Shown: positions 35,725 through 45,984, counted from the stretch's first letter. The stretch is DNA of 64,000 bases from an uncultured Pseudomonadota bacterium (GCA_949286215.1 CASDYX010000002.1:1-64000); one strand, 5' to 3'. Numbers and translations are program-made. The notes: generated by a model not told the origin, from the sequence alone.

Positions 35725-37437
35725 TTAAAAATGTCCTTCTATCCAAATATAATTTTTTACACCTAATTCTTTTTGAACTTGAGCAATGTACTTTGAGGTT
35801 TCGCCCCAAGTGGTGTATTTATCTATAAACTCTTTGGCTTTGGCCGAAGATTTGGATAACTGAACCTCTATCGTTTCTTGCAACATTTGATAAACAACGT
35901 CATGGAACTTATCAAAATCAATATGCAATTTGTGGTTTTCATCAAACCAGAAGGCTTTATTGTCATGCAAGAAATTAAAGTGAATTAACTCACCGACACG
36001 GTGTGCCTCCAAAGGTTGCGCTTTCAAAAACAGGCGATAAACAACCCAAGTCGTATATATTCTTTTTAGGGTTTCTTCATCTATTACACCGGCTTTGGCG
36101 TATTCGGGCATAAAGGCGATTGAAACAACATCGGCTTTTTCTTCTTCAACCGTGCTTTTATATAGACCTAAGGCTCTTTGATATTCATTATCAGGTCCTA
36201 AGGAGTGGCCGTTTTCATGTCCGATTACAAAGAGATGGTCTGCCTCCAAATCAAAATATTGGTGCAATTCGGGAGAGACCAAACGCTCTAAGAGTTTTTT
36301 GTTTCTTTCCTTATCGCCGCTTTTTCTGACTTGACGGTGATAAGCATTTCTACGCCCGCCACCGGTTTTGATGGCTAATTTATCGTTATTGGGCAGGTTT
36401 TGCGCCGTGGTAATTGCGCCGCGGCACTGAGCATAATCTCCTGTCAGGGCTACCAAGTCAACATCAACCATGGTTTGCTTTAACTCACCGCTGCCCGAAA
36501 CAGATTGATGATATTTATCCGCATATGGCATTAATTTGGCCAGTTCAGGCATATGCTCTTTGAACTTTAAGATTAAATCCGTGCCTTGTTTGTTAATAAT
36601 ACCGACGCGGACACCCAACATATCTTTGGGATTAACCTCTATGTGGTGGGCATTGAGCAATTCCATTAATTGGGGATTGTCATATACCGTCGGGGTCAAT
36701 TCATCATCATAACTTTCACGACCTAAGGTAAACTCCAGTTGATTGTTGTTTTGCAGAATTGCCCAATGTTTATCGGCCAACATATCCATATCTTCATTAT
36801 TTTGAAGCAAAGCTTGCGCTTGCCAGCCCAGATAATCCTTAAATTCTTCATCTGTGGTATAATGAGCGGCAACTTCTAATTCATTAGCGGCTTTGGAAAA
36901 CTCATCTTTGAAAAATTCCGTATAGTCAATGGCTTTGAGCATATCTTGGTCGCGGCGAACCATCGTGCGAACGCTCAAAATCTTTTTAACCTCATCAATT
37001 TTTCCAGCTTCTATCATACGGGTCAGAATTTGATGAAATTCTTCAACACTCAAATCTGAGGGATAAAAATTACGTCCTTTGGCGCCTTTTATTCCTTTAA
37101 AGATTTCGATTGGTTCCAAATCAATACCATTATGCCCTTCAACACCATGAAAAGAGGTAAATAACTTTAGGGCTTTGGCGGCATAAGCGCTCTCTTTGGC
37201 GGCCTCTTGAAGTGCTTGTTTCATCTCCATATTTTTTTCGTGGTCTTGGATAAAAGCAACGTCATCTAAAATTTTGGCAGCGGCAACCAAGTGCTCAAGA
37301 GCTTTCTTGTTGCCGTCGGTTAAGTTTTTATAACCTTCAAAATCTTTTGATACCAACTCTATGGTACGCATTCTGTGATTGATTATCTCATCTAACTCGT
37401 TTTCGCTTAAGGCGATTTCGTATCCGTTAATTTTCAT
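35725..37437 (-). CDS. M49-like (dipeptidyl-peptidase III-related) zinc peptidase
   Basis: 570 aa. The zinc motif VIGHENGHSLGP has H407, E408 and H411 in a five-residue HExxH rather than the six-residue HExxGH of classic DPP III, followed by STVEEEKADVVS, equivalent to the EExxAD helix with the third ligand. The large N-terminal region is helical. Expected to be a cytosolic exopeptidase that releases dipeptides; no signal peptide. It overlaps the end of the Memo-AMMECR1 gene by 11 bp and is followed by sdaA, suggesting joint peptide and serine catabolism. Confidence 0.75.
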   Translation of the reverse strand: MKINGYEIALSENELDEIINHRMRTIELVSKDFEGYKNLTDGNKKALEHLVAAAKILDDVAFIQDHEKNMEMKQALQEAAKESAYAAKALKLFTSFHGVEGHNGIDLEPIEIFKGIKGAKGRNFYPSDLSVEEFHQILTRMIEAGKIDEVKKILSVRTMVRRDQDMLKAIDYTEFFKDEFSKAANELEVAAHYTTDEEFKDYLGWQAQALLQNNEDMDMLADKHWAILQNNNQLEFTLGRESYDDELTPTVYDNPQLMELLNAHHIEVNPKDMLGVRVGIINKQGTDLILKFKEHMPELAKLMPYADKYHQSVSGSGELKQTMVDVDLVALTGDYAQCRGAITTAQNLPNNDKLAIKTGGGRRNAYHRQVRKSGDKERNKKLLERLVSPELHQYFDLEADHLFVIGHENGHSLGPDNEYQRALGLYKSTVEEEKADVVSIAFMPEYAKAGVIDEETLKRIYTTWVVYRLFLKAQPLEAHRVGELIHFNFLHDNKAFWFDENHKLHIDFDKFHDVVYQMLQETIEVQLSKSSAKAKEFIDKYTTWGETSKYIAQVQKELGVKNYIWIEGHF

Positions 37438-38995
37438 TGCTCTTTATCTCCACTGTTCTAAAACGATATACTTTTAAATTTTCTGACCAATAGCTCGGAT
37501 TGATTCCGGCTTTGATTTTTAATTGTTTCATAAATTCTTCCTTATTCGGCAACTCTTGCCATACGGATGGCAAAAACAGCCCTTGCCTGTCGCCGTCGCG
37601 GATAATTATACCATCCGTACCGGCTCTGATTTTTGAAAGCAAATCTTCGGAATTTTGGTAAATAATGGGTTCAAATCTTGTCAGTAAGGATACCGAAAAA
37701 CTTAAACTTTTCAGCTCCTCTTGGGTAAGAGGGGAAAAACGATTGTCTTCCATAGCTGCCTGATATGTATTTTGGGCAACATCTTGTGCTATGGCCTCGT
37801 GAGGGATAACCGTGCCAATACAGCCACGAAGCTCATTGTTTGCTTTTAAGGTTACAAACGAGGCTCCTTTATTAAATAACTCATCAGCATAGTCCTTACG
37901 CGAGGGGGAATAGGTTTTGTGTTCGGTTACGGCTTTTTGCAAAGAGCGAGCGACAATTTGTAACAGCTCTTGACCATAATCTTGGGCAAATTGGCGTAAA
38001 TTTTGTGTTTCTTGCTCAAGTTGGGAAAGAGGCTCTTTGACCGACGGTGCTTTTTCAAAACTCCAAGCGCCGTATCCGACAACGCTGTCCTTTTCGTTTG
38101 AGGTATCGCCTGAATTTATTAAATCTATGGTGGTTGGGCGAAGAGCTTGAGCTTTGGCCAAAATTAAGGCGGCATTTATGCCTGTTGCCCCACAAGACAT
38201 GTGATTTTCAAGTTCTGGTTTGTTTTGCTCAACCAATTGCGCTGTTTGCGAATCCAACTTTTGAGCCGTCTCATAATCATGGTAATGCGACAAATCTGCC
38301 GAAACAACCAATAAGGTTCCCGGCTGCTCTAACAAGGGCAAAATTGCATCAGCCAAAATTTGCGGTGAGACATCTCCGTACACCAATGGTACGATTTGAA
38401 ATTTTTTTAATACCTTTTGTAAAAATGGCAGTTGGACCTCAAGGCTATGCTCTTCCTTATGGGATTGGTCGTTAAACTTAAACTGTGGATTGAGCGCTAA
38501 TTGCGCGATTATTTCTTTGTTTAAGGCAATTTTACCTAACGGTGTGGTAAAATAATCTGCTGAAGATAAGCCCACTCCCTTTAATGCGACACGGTGCGAT
38601 GGGCCTAGTAAAATAACGTTTCTTATCTTATCTGAAAAATTTTGAAGTCTGGCATAGGCTTTTCCGGCCGTAGAGGCAGAATAAATATAACCGGCATGCG
38701 GAACAATTAAAATTCTGGGTTGAAACTCCGACCCGCTATGCAGAGATGATAAATAATGCTCAACTTCGCTGTCTAGCTTGGCTTTGTCTTTGCTGTAAAA
38801 CAAACCTGCAACTGCCGGATTTCTATATACGGCCAATTCATCCTCCTTGGGTTGATAATTGGTTATCAGGCTCGGATTGGACGAGACATGTTTATGAAGA
38901 TTACAATAGTTAAGTACTATCAGCGCAAGTACAACTATGGCAATAATGATATAATGTGTCATTTTTTTGTAATCAATATCTGAATTATCTTTCAT
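37427..38995 (-). CDS. Membrane-anchored Memo-AMMECR1 fusion (AmmeMemoRadiSam B+A)
   Basis: 522 aa. A transmembrane anchor covers about 12-31. Residues 55-320 are a Memo domain (AVAGLFYSKD, ILIVPHAGYIYSA, LLGPSHRVALKGVG, VVSADLSHYHDYE), with its metal-site histidines. Residues about 335-515 are AMMECR1 (NNELRGCIGTV, NRFSPLTQEEL, GTDGIIIRDGDRQGLFLP). Both belong to the AmmeMemoRadiSam set, whose third member is a radical SAM enzyme; none is encoded nearby. Fused A/B proteins occur elsewhere; the N-terminal anchor suggests the domains lie in the periplasm. Confidence 0.85.
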   Translation of the reverse strand: MKDNSDIDYKKMTHYIIIAIVVLALIVLNYCNLHKHVSSNPSLITNYQPKEDELAVYRNPAVAGLFYSKDKAKLDSEVEHYLSSLHSGSEFQPRILIVPHAGYIYSASTAGKAYARLQNFSDKIRNVILLGPSHRVALKGVGLSSADYFTTPLGKIALNKEIIAQLALNPQFKFNDQSHKEEHSLEVQLPFLQKVLKKFQIVPLVYGDVSPQILADAILPLLEQPGTLLVVSADLSHYHDYETAQKLDSQTAQLVEQNKPELENHMSCGATGINAALILAKAQALRPTTIDLINSGDTSNEKDSVVGYGAWSFEKAPSVKEPLSQLEQETQNLRQFAQDYGQELLQIVARSLQKAVTEHKTYSPSRKDYADELFNKGASFVTLKANNELRGCIGTVIPHEAIAQDVAQNTYQAAMEDNRFSPLTQEELKSLSFSVSLLTRFEPIIYQNSEDLLSKIRAGTDGIIIRDGDRQGLFLPSVWQELPNKEEFMKQLKIKAGINPSYWSENLKVYRFRTVEIKSNEN

Positions 38996-39059
38996 AAGCC
39001 AATTCCTTTGAGGAGCGTTTTTATCAGCATAATGAAAGTAATTTAATTTTTTGCTAATT

Positions 39060-41168
39060 TCAGTCTCTTCTCTTTGAGATTCTTGACTTTAGAAGTGAAA
39101 CTTGACGCATATTTAATCGCTCTTTGCCGTTTTTGTGTGTTAATATCACATAAGAATAGGGTTTTAGAGCATAGGTTTCTCCCGATTTGCATACCTCAAG
39201 CGTATCATTAAAAGCTTCTTTTGAGGTATCCAAAACCAATTGCCAATCGCCTCCATGCGGCGGTTTGGGCAGTTTGTAATCAACTGTGTGATAGTTATCA
39301 CCCGATACAAGAATTAAAAAATCATCATCTTTAGAAATGCCTTTATTGTTGCTGCCATTGAGCATATAGGCTCCGGTCTTGGCGTATCCGCATCTCCAAT
39401 CTTGAGCTTCCATTTCTTGTCCGTCCGGTCTGAGCCAAGTGATATCTTTTGCTCCGTTTGCGGCTACCTTTTGACCATCAAATAATGATAAATCCGTAAA
39501 TATCGGGTGCTTTTTTCTAAAAGCATTCAACCGACATATCATCGTAAACAGTTTGCGGTTGCGTCCGGATAATTTTTCCCAATTAAGCCATACGCTCGAA
39601 TCATCAATACAGTAAGGATTGTTATTGGCATCGGAATAACCTCTTTCATCTCCGTTGCGCATTAGAGGAATTCCTTTGCTTAAAATATTAAATGCAATAT
39701 CACTCATTGCGCGGCGATAAAGTTCTTCTTCATTAGTGGATTTTTGGTAGATATCAGGACTGCCGTCTCGTCCCTCCTCTCCATTGGGATAGGTGTTTTT
39801 GGGGTATTGATATGCTCCCAATAGACTAAAGCCATCGTGACTACGCCCAGTGCCAATGACTGCACTGGTATTGGTATGAGGATCTGTATTTGACGAGCCT
39901 GCTACCTGATTGCCAAATTCTCCGATTAATCCGCTGCGACTGCTGAAAAATTCTCCGACAAAATTACGGCGATTATCACTCCACTCTTTTGCTCCCGGAA
40001 CTAGTGCGGCAAAGCGACCGCTAAAGTTTCCGGCCATGGCACTCCACGGCTCAACATACATTTCCATTTTTAAGTGCTCTTGAGCAAAGCGTAGTTCCTG
40101 AATAAATGCGCCGTTTTCTTGAAAACGCCCATAATTATCAAGAGCATTATCTCCGCCTAAGTCCCAACGTATGCCGTCAACACCTAATGAATGCATCAAC
40201 AAAAGATAGTTATGCAACATCTCTTGTCCGGCTTTTGAATCTAAATTAAAATTATTATCACAACCGGTTGTATTCAAAAAACGGTCATGATTATCCCCGT
40301 CGGGACGATAATAATTCGGACTGTCTAACAACTTAAATGACAGGGATTGATTCCTTGGGCCAATCGCGGCATGTTCCCCCGTGTGGTTAAAAACAGCATC
40401 AACAGTGACTTTTATGCCTGCTTTGTGCAGCTCATTTACCATATTGGCAAAATCTTCCCAATTTCCATATCGTGGATCTATAGCAAAAAAACAATAAGGA
40501 TTATAGCCCCAACTATCCGTTCGCCCCTCTTTTTCGGGAACTTGCTTGCCACAACAAGTCGGATTTATCGGCATCAGTTCAATATTATTGACTCCGACTT
40601 TTTGAAAATACTCAATGCTCCATTTATCTGCCAATCCACTTAATTTGCCTCGCTTTTCTTCAGCTAAGTGATGATTTAATTTTGAGAAATTTTTGATATG
40701 GGTTTCATAAATAATATTTTGCCCCGCAGAAAAATGTGGCTTTCGATGCAAATAGGGATATTTTTCGGAACTTAGTATTTTATTTATATCCACAACAACA
40801 GATTTGGGCATTATCGGCGCGCTGTCTTGATAATTTTCTATATCTAAAAGAGGTGATGTCCAATGAAGCATTGTTTGGCTAACTTCAAATCCGTATGGGT
40901 CAACTGCCAATTTGTAAGGATTAAAAAACAAACCGCGCGAGGGATTATATTCTCCATGCGCGCGGTATCCATATTTTTGACCGGGTTTTACACCTTCCAG
41001 CTCTACTGACCAGATATTATCTTCTCCCCTGTCCAAAGCTATTCGATATTCTTCTTTTTCATCAGGAGAAAATAGGCATAACTCTATTTTTTCAGCGTGT
41101 TCTGAGCGTACTCGAAAGATTGTTTTGCCATCCTTATAATACGCTCCTAAAGGTGTGCGTTCCGACAT
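39060..41168 (-). CDS. glgX: Glycogen debranching enzyme
   Basis: 702 aa. An isoamylase-type N-terminal beta domain is followed by a GH13 barrel: VTVDAVFNHTGEH, GVDGIRWDLGGDNA (catalytic Asp), MYVEPWSA (Glu) and GRSHDGFSLLG (third acid region). It cuts alpha-1,6 branches of limit dextrins. No other glycogen genes are close. The gene is preceded by a HAD hydrolase gene 52 bp upstream. Confidence 0.93.
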   Translation of the reverse strand: MSERTPLGAYYKDGKTIFRVRSEHAEKIELCLFSPDEKEEYRIALDRGEDNIWSVELEGVKPGQKYGYRAHGEYNPSRGLFFNPYKLAVDPYGFEVSQTMLHWTSPLLDIENYQDSAPIMPKSVVVDINKILSSEKYPYLHRKPHFSAGQNIIYETHIKNFSKLNHHLAEEKRGKLSGLADKWSIEYFQKVGVNNIELMPINPTCCGKQVPEKEGRTDSWGYNPYCFFAIDPRYGNWEDFANMVNELHKAGIKVTVDAVFNHTGEHAAIGPRNQSLSFKLLDSPNYYRPDGDNHDRFLNTTGCDNNFNLDSKAGQEMLHNYLLLMHSLGVDGIRWDLGGDNALDNYGRFQENGAFIQELRFAQEHLKMEMYVEPWSAMAGNFSGRFAALVPGAKEWSDNRRNFVGEFFSSRSGLIGEFGNQVAGSSNTDPHTNTSAVIGTGRSHDGFSLLGAYQYPKNTYPNGEEGRDGSPDIYQKSTNEEELYRRAMSDIAFNILSKGIPLMRNGDERGYSDANNNPYCIDDSSVWLNWEKLSGRNRKLFTMICRLNAFRKKHPIFTDLSLFDGQKVAANGAKDITWLRPDGQEMEAQDWRCGYAKTGAYMLNGSNNKGISKDDDFLILVSGDNYHTVDYKLPKPPHGGDWQLVLDTSKEAFNDTLEVCKSGETYALKPYSYVILTHKNGKERLNMRQVSLLKSRISKRRD

Positions 41169-41220
41169 AGTTGTTCCTTTCTTGCTTATAGTTACAGCTT
41201 ATTCCTTTCTTAAAAAATTT

Positions 41221-41889
41221 TCAAGTATTATCCGCTTTCAAGCTTTTGTAAAAACTTGCAAAATCATCAAAATACTCAATTTTTTTATCTTGATTTTTGT
41301 CATCTCCCCATATCGGACAACCTATTCTTATGGCTTTGGCATTGGCTAATTTTGCCGCTGTACTGTCCATAGGACTATCCCCTACCATCCAGACACTTCG
41401 GGGCGTAATTTCTTCAGGCGTTAGGAGACCTTGCAATGTATAGTAAATTTGGTCTGGAGCGGGCTTATCGCGAGGTGCTTCATGGCCGCAAACTATTCGG
41501 CTAAATAAAGACTTATCAAACAGCATCGGGAGCTCTAATTCCAACAACCTCCGGTCTTTATTGCTCATTATGAGAATCGGTATGCCTCGAGACTTAAAAT
41601 AATTTAGTACCTCCTGAACATACGGAAAAGTTTTAATATGTGAGGAAACGACTTGCGGATATAATGCAGCATAGCGTTCATAGGCTTGCAGAGCTTTATC
41701 TGCCCCGAAAATGCGCGGAAAATTATCTCGAAATGATAAATTGGGGTCTCTGAGGCATTTAACTTGTTCCCAATCGGGAAGATTATATTCCTTCAATACC
41801 TGATTTACAACCAAAACCAAAGTACTGCGACTTTCAGCCAAAGTGTTGTCCCAATCAAATATTACATATTTTAATCCTGATATGTCCAT
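41221..41889 (-). CDS. HAD-superfamily hydrolase, phosphoglycolate-phosphatase-like
   Basis: 222 aa from the ATG at 41889, preferred over a GTG four codons earlier because GAG and an A-rich spacer precede it. Motif I is VIFDWDNTL, motif II IPILIMSNKD, motif III/IV KPAPDQIYY and VWMVGDSPMDSTAAKLA. A helical cap of the Gph type lies between motifs I and II. It should dephosphorylate a small substrate; phosphoglycolate is only a guess. Confidence 0.88.
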   Translation of the reverse strand: MDISGLKYVIFDWDNTLAESRSTLVLVVNQVLKEYNLPDWEQVKCLRDPNLSFRDNFPRIFGADKALQAYERYAALYPQVVSSHIKTFPYVQEVLNYFKSRGIPILIMSNKDRRLLELELPMLFDKSLFSRIVCGHEAPRDKPAPDQIYYTLQGLLTPEEITPRSVWMVGDSPMDSTAAKLANAKAIRIGCPIWGDDKNQDKKIEYFDDFASFYKSLKADNT

Positions 41890-41902
41890 TTCTTTTCTCA
41901 CA

Positions 41903-41930
41903 AAAAACCCTGCTTGAGGCAGGGCTTTTA
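41903..41930 (-). terminator. Terminator after accD
   Basis: CCCTGC-CTCAA-GCAGGG followed by TTTTTT on the minus strand, between accD and the HAD gene. Confidence 0.88.
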
Positions 41931-41932
41931 AG

Positions 41933-42811
41933 CTATTTATTTTCCAACAAGGCGGTGTTTAGAGCCGGCTTTTTGTGGGTTAAAATACTAATGACCTTTA
42001 CTAGTTCATTTTTTAACTCATGGCGCGTAACTACAATATCAACCATGCCGTGTTCGCGCAAATATTCAGCCCTTTGGAAACCTTCGGGAAGTTTTTCTCG
42101 AATGGTTTGCTCAATAACTCGGGCTCCGGCAAAACCGATGATACATCCTTTTTCGGCAATGTGAACATCGCCCAACATCGCAAAAGATGCTGAAACACCT
42201 CCGGTGGTCGGATCGGTTAATACCGAAATGTAAGGTATGCCCTTTTCTTTTACCTGATTAATGGCAGCCGTGGTTCTGGCCATTTGCATAAGCGATAAAA
42301 TACCTTCTTGCATACGCGCACCACCTGAAGAGGCTACAATAATCAACGGATAGTTATTACGAGCTGAAATTTCGGCTGCTTTGACAATGCCTTCACCGAC
42401 AGCCATACCCATAGATCCTCCCATAAATGAGAAATCCATCGCAGCTACAACGCAAGGAATACCTCCAATATCACCTTGAGCTACACGAATAGCATCATTG
42501 CTACCGGTGTTTTTGCGGTAGGTTCTGAGACGTTCGGTATAACGTTTGGTATCCTTAAACTTTAGCGGGTCTTCTTTTGGGGTTGGCAAAGCAATTTCAT
42601 TATACTCGCCGTCAAAAAGCATCTTCAATCTTTTATCAACATATAAGCGAAGATGATGTCCGCATGAGGTGCAAACATATAAGCTCTTTTTCATCTCTTT
42701 AGAAAAGAGCATTTGTCCGCATACCGGACATTTAACCCATAAGTTATCTGCGATTTCTTTTGGGGTTACTTTTTTGATTTTCGGTCTTACAAAGTCAGTT
42801 AACCAGTTCAT
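41933..42811 (-). CDS. accD: Acetyl-CoA carboxylase carboxyltransferase, beta subunit
   Basis: 292 aa. The N-terminal zinc ribbon has C28, C31, C47 and C50 (CPVCG, CTSCG). The crotonase-fold domain includes DFSFMGGSMGMAVGEGIVKA and SSGGARMQEGILSLMQMA, which form the acyl-CoA site. With AccA it moves the carboxyl group from biotin to acetyl-CoA to start fatty acid synthesis. accA lies 2 kb upstream in the same direction. Confidence 0.96.
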   Translation of the reverse strand: MNWLTDFVRPKIKKVTPKEIADNLWVKCPVCGQMLFSKEMKKSLYVCTSCGHHLRLYVDKRLKMLFDGEYNEIALPTPKEDPLKFKDTKRYTERLRTYRKNTGSNDAIRVAQGDIGGIPCVVAAMDFSFMGGSMGMAVGEGIVKAAEISARNNYPLIIVASSGGARMQEGILSLMQMARTTAAINQVKEKGIPYISVLTDPTTGGVSASFAMLGDVHIAEKGCIIGFAGARVIEQTIREKLPEGFQRAEYLREHGMVDIVVTRHELKNELVKVISILTHKKPALNTALLENK

Positions 42812-42826
42812 TTTTCACCATTTCTG

Positions 42827-43237
42827 TTAGTTAGCATCTGAGCTCTCGCTCTCTTTTGAAGCGCGGGAGAAAAGTTTTTTTAAGCGTTGACCAAAACTTG
42901 GTTTGGGAAGTGCGGCTTCGGCTGCTTTCATCGTATCTAAATCAGATTGCAGACCGGAAACCTTTTCCGCCAATTTTTGTTGCTCCTTGCTCAGCTTCTT
43001 ATTTTGTTTCTTTTGTTGACGGAGTGCTTTGCGTACCGGCGCATAAGACAGCCACATCCAAAACAGTCCCAAAATAAAGCCCAGCAAAATGAAAAACACT
43101 ATTGCCACGCTCAAAGATACCGTTACTTCAAAATAAAAGGGCCATAGGTTAAATGTTGCTAAGTCATTATTCACAAAAGAAAATATCAGAATAATGATTA
43201 ACAGCGGCAAGCCTATCAGCATTTTTACGAAACCCAT
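42827..43237 (-). CDS. LapA-family (DUF1049) inner-membrane protein
   Basis: 136 aa with two transmembrane segments (about 4-22 and 40-63) containing FVNNDLATFNLWPF, the DUF1049 signature, then a coiled-coil tail. In E. coli, LapA works with LapB/YciM in regulating lipopolysaccharide synthesis. Location 28 bp after ihfB matches many Proteobacteria; a LapB gene is not seen here. Confidence 0.87.
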   Translation of the reverse strand: MGFVKMLIGLPLLIIILIFSFVNNDLATFNLWPFYFEVTVSLSVAIVFFILLGFILGLFWMWLSYAPVRKALRQQKKQNKKLSKEQQKLAEKVSGLQSDLDTMKAAEAALPKPSFGQRLKKLFSRASKESESSDAN

Positions 43238-43265
43238 ATCTTGACCCTTTCTTTGTTTTCAAAAG

Positions 43266-43550
43266 TTATTTTTTCGGATTTAAGAGCTCGTGGAGTTGTT
43301 TTCCGGTTTTGAAATGAGGAATATTACGTTCTTCAACCTTGACCTGCTCTCCGGTGCGCGGATTTTTTGCAACGCGAGGAGAACGTTTGCGAATCGAAAA
43401 AGCTCCGAAACCGCGAAATTCTACTCTTTCTCCGGCTGCCAACGAGCTGATGATTTTATCAAAAACTACAGCTACAATTCTCTCAACATCCTTTAACATT
43501 AAATGCGGATTTTTGTTGGCAATTCTTTCTATTAATTCAGATCTAGTCAC
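43266..43550 (-). CDS. ihfB: Integration host factor beta subunit
   Basis: 94 aa. [34 protein letters not shown], and [13 protein letters not shown] are the HU/IHF dimer and DNA-arm residues; [13 protein letters not shown] closes it. It bends DNA for recombination, replication and transcription as a heterodimer with IhfA. It is upstream of the LapA-type gene as in other Alphaproteobacteria. Confidence 0.94.
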   Translation of the reverse strand: MTRSELIERIANKNPHLMLKDVERIVAVVFDKIISSLAAGERVEFRGFGAFSIRKRSPRVAKNPRTGEQVKVEERNIPHFKTGKQLHELLNPKK

Positions 43551-43690
43551 GATAATACCTCTTTTCTATAATTTATTAATTAATTTTCTTTTGCAGATAA
43601 GTTATCCGTTTTTGTTCCATAAATCAATATCGCAATTTGTTAAAAAACAAAAATTTTATTGGAACTTATCCCACATTAAATAGCTTTTAC

Positions 43691-44806
43691 TCAACTGGCT
43701 AAATGTTCTACTCCCGTCGGGACCCTTTCTTGACCCAGCTGAATATCTTCTATTTTATCTACCCGACGCGATATTTTGCCGGAAGAAACCTTTATTTCAC
43801 CAATGTCTTTGGCCGCCATTTCAAAGTGTTTGCTCAAATTATCCACCCTATCATCTAGGCGCGAAATATCTTCTATCAGACAGCCGACTTCTTTTTGAAT
43901 GACGCCCGCCATCTCTCGCATTCTGGCATCTTTTAACACGGCGCGAACCGTATTGAGCGTCGCCATTAAGGTGGTGGGTGAAACTATCCAAACTTTTGAG
44001 CGGTATGATACCTCTATCACATCCGTAAAATTTGAATGCAGTTCAGCATAGATGGACTCGGATGGCAAAAACATTAATGCCGACTCTGCCGTTTCGCCCG
44101 GAATGATGTATTTTTCGGCAATATCTTTGATATGCTTTAATACAGATGCTCGGAAAAAGCGCTCGGCTTCGAGTTTTTCACGGTCGTTTTGCGCATTACG
44201 AAGGGCTTGATAGCTCTCTAATGGAAATTTCGAATCGATAACTATCATTCCCGGAGGATTAGGCAAATTCAACACGCAATCGGCACGCTTTTGATTGCTC
44301 AACACCACCTGAAAAGCATAAGCTGACGGCGGCAATGTCGAAGTTACCAAATCGTTGAGCTGTATTTCACCGAAGGCACCTCTTGCTTGTTTGTTGGACA
44401 ACACCTCTTGCAAGGAAACAACTTGCTCCGATAAAGAGGAAATTTTTTGTTGAGCAACATCTATTTTTGCTAAGCGCTCACGCAAGTCATGCAGTGTTTC
44501 CGCCGTTTTGGTGGTGGATTGTTGCAAACCGTCTCCAACACTTTTGGTAACTGCCAGCAATTTTTCATCCATAATTTTAAGGACGGAGATTTTTTGCTCA
44601 TTAATAGCTTCGGCAATTTTGTTTTGGGCATTTTGATTGTTTTCCGAGAGTTGCGTAATTCTTCCGGCAAGCTCCGCCTGAGAGCGAAACAACATTTCGC
44701 TCAAGACAGTCAGTTCCTTGTTTGAACCTTTGTGAATTGTCAAATAAAAGACACACAACAAAAGTAAGACAACAGCAACGCTCAGCGCAATCAAAAGAGT
44801 GTTCAT
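43691..44806 (-). CDS. rmuC: DNA recombination protein RmuC
   Basis: 371 aa. An N-terminal transmembrane segment (3-24) leads into a coiled coil (about 30-140), then the RmuC nuclease-like domain: GAFGEIQLNDLVTSTLPPSAY, VIDSKFPLESYQALRNA and MLPSES-like FLPSESIYAELHSNF. RmuC restrains inversions between repeats in E. coli. It starts 8 bp after accA. Confidence 0.92.
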   Translation of the reverse strand: MNTLLIALSVAVVLLLLCVFYLTIHKGSNKELTVLSEMLFRSQAELAGRITQLSENNQNAQNKIAEAINEQKISVLKIMDEKLLAVTKSVGDGLQQSTTKTAETLHDLRERLAKIDVAQQKISSLSEQVVSLQEVLSNKQARGAFGEIQLNDLVTSTLPPSAYAFQVVLSNQKRADCVLNLPNPPGMIVIDSKFPLESYQALRNAQNDREKLEAERFFRASVLKHIKDIAEKYIIPGETAESALMFLPSESIYAELHSNFTDVIEVSYRSKVWIVSPTTLMATLNTVRAVLKDARMREMAGVIQKEVGCLIEDISRLDDRVDNLSKHFEMAAKDIGEIKVSSGKISRRVDKIEDIQLGQERVPTGVEHLAS

Positions 44807-44814
44807 CTCAGGCC

Positions 44815-45786
44815 TTAATTTTCAGGGAGATTACGTCCCATTGCCAAGAATTTGGCGGTGCGTTGCTTTTTAAGTTCATCGCCGCTTAACGGCAACAAAT
44901 CTTTCAGGTGTTTCAAAATGCAATCACCTACTTTTTCTATTGTTGCTTTCGGGTCACGATGCGCTCCACCGACCGGTTCTTTGATAATTTCATCAATAAC
45001 GCCGAAATGACGCAAATCTTGCGCGGTCAAGCGCAAAGCCTCTGTTGCTTCCTGAACCTTATCTGCCGAACGCCACAAAATAGAGGCGCAACCTTCGGGT
45101 GAAATTACCGAATAAATAGAATGCTCCAACATCAAAATACGGTTAGCGGTAGCAATAGCGATAGCACCACCGGAACCACCCATACCGATAACGATTGAAA
45201 CAATCGGCACATGAATTTGCAAACATTTTTCAATAGAAGAAGCAATCGCTTCTGCCTGACCTCTGGCCTCAGCATCAATACCTGGGAAAGCACCATCCGT
45301 ATCAACAAAGGCAATTACCGGCATATTAAACTTATCAGCCATATCCATCAAGCGTTGTGCCTTGCGGTAGCCTTCAGGTTTAGCCATACCAAAGTTGTGT
45401 TTCATGCGGGTTTCCAAGTCAGAACCTTTTTCTTGTCCGATAACGACTACCGAAATGTTCTTAAAACGTCCGATACCGCCAATCATAGCCTCATCATCAC
45501 CAAACAGACGATCCCCACATAAAGGTGTAAAATCTTCAATCAAAGCATGAACATAATCCAAACAGTGAGGGCGTTGCGGATGACGTGACACCTGCAATTT
45601 TTGCCACGGGGTCAGGTTGGCATAAGTTTGTCTGACTTGCTTTTCTAATTTTTGTTCCAGACGGGAAACCTCTTGAGCGATATCAACATCTTGATCTTTG
45701 GCCAAGAGCTTCAAGCCTTCAATTTTGGCTTCAATTTCCACAATGTTTTTTTCAAAATCCAACACAAATGTATTGTTGTTACTCAT
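44815..45786 (-). CDS. accA: Acetyl-CoA carboxylase carboxyltransferase, alpha subunit
   Basis: 323 aa. PRPHCLDYVH-like SRHPQRPHCLDYVHALIEDF, DRLFGDDEAMIGGIGRF, FGMAKPEGYRKAQRLM and VIGMGGSGGAIAIATANRIL are the alpha carboxyltransferase motifs. Partner of accD (41933-42811). First gene of the minus-strand run accA, rmuC, ihfB, lapA-type, accD. Confidence 0.97.
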   Translation of the reverse strand: MSNNNTFVLDFEKNIVEIEAKIEGLKLLAKDQDVDIAQEVSRLEQKLEKQVRQTYANLTPWQKLQVSRHPQRPHCLDYVHALIEDFTPLCGDRLFGDDEAMIGGIGRFKNISVVVIGQEKGSDLETRMKHNFGMAKPEGYRKAQRLMDMADKFNMPVIAFVDTDGAFPGIDAEARGQAEAIASSIEKCLQIHVPIVSIVIGMGGSGGAIAIATANRILMLEHSIYSVISPEGCASILWRSADKVQEATEALRLTAQDLRHFGVIDEIIKEPVGGAHRDPKATIEKVGDCILKHLKDLLPLSGDELKKQRTAKFLAMGRNLPEN

Positions 45787-45984
45787 ATTGCTTTCTCTTC
45801 TTTAATTTTAGTCCTGTGGGAGTATTACCACATTTTTTTTCAAATTTCGACCATTATTTTTAATTATTGTTGATTTATTGCCTCAATATGCCGTTTTTTA
45901 GGCAAAAAGTAAATATTTTAATTGAAATATTTATGCAATTTTATACTATAAATACAAACTTTATTGCAGAAACGGAGGGCTTTC

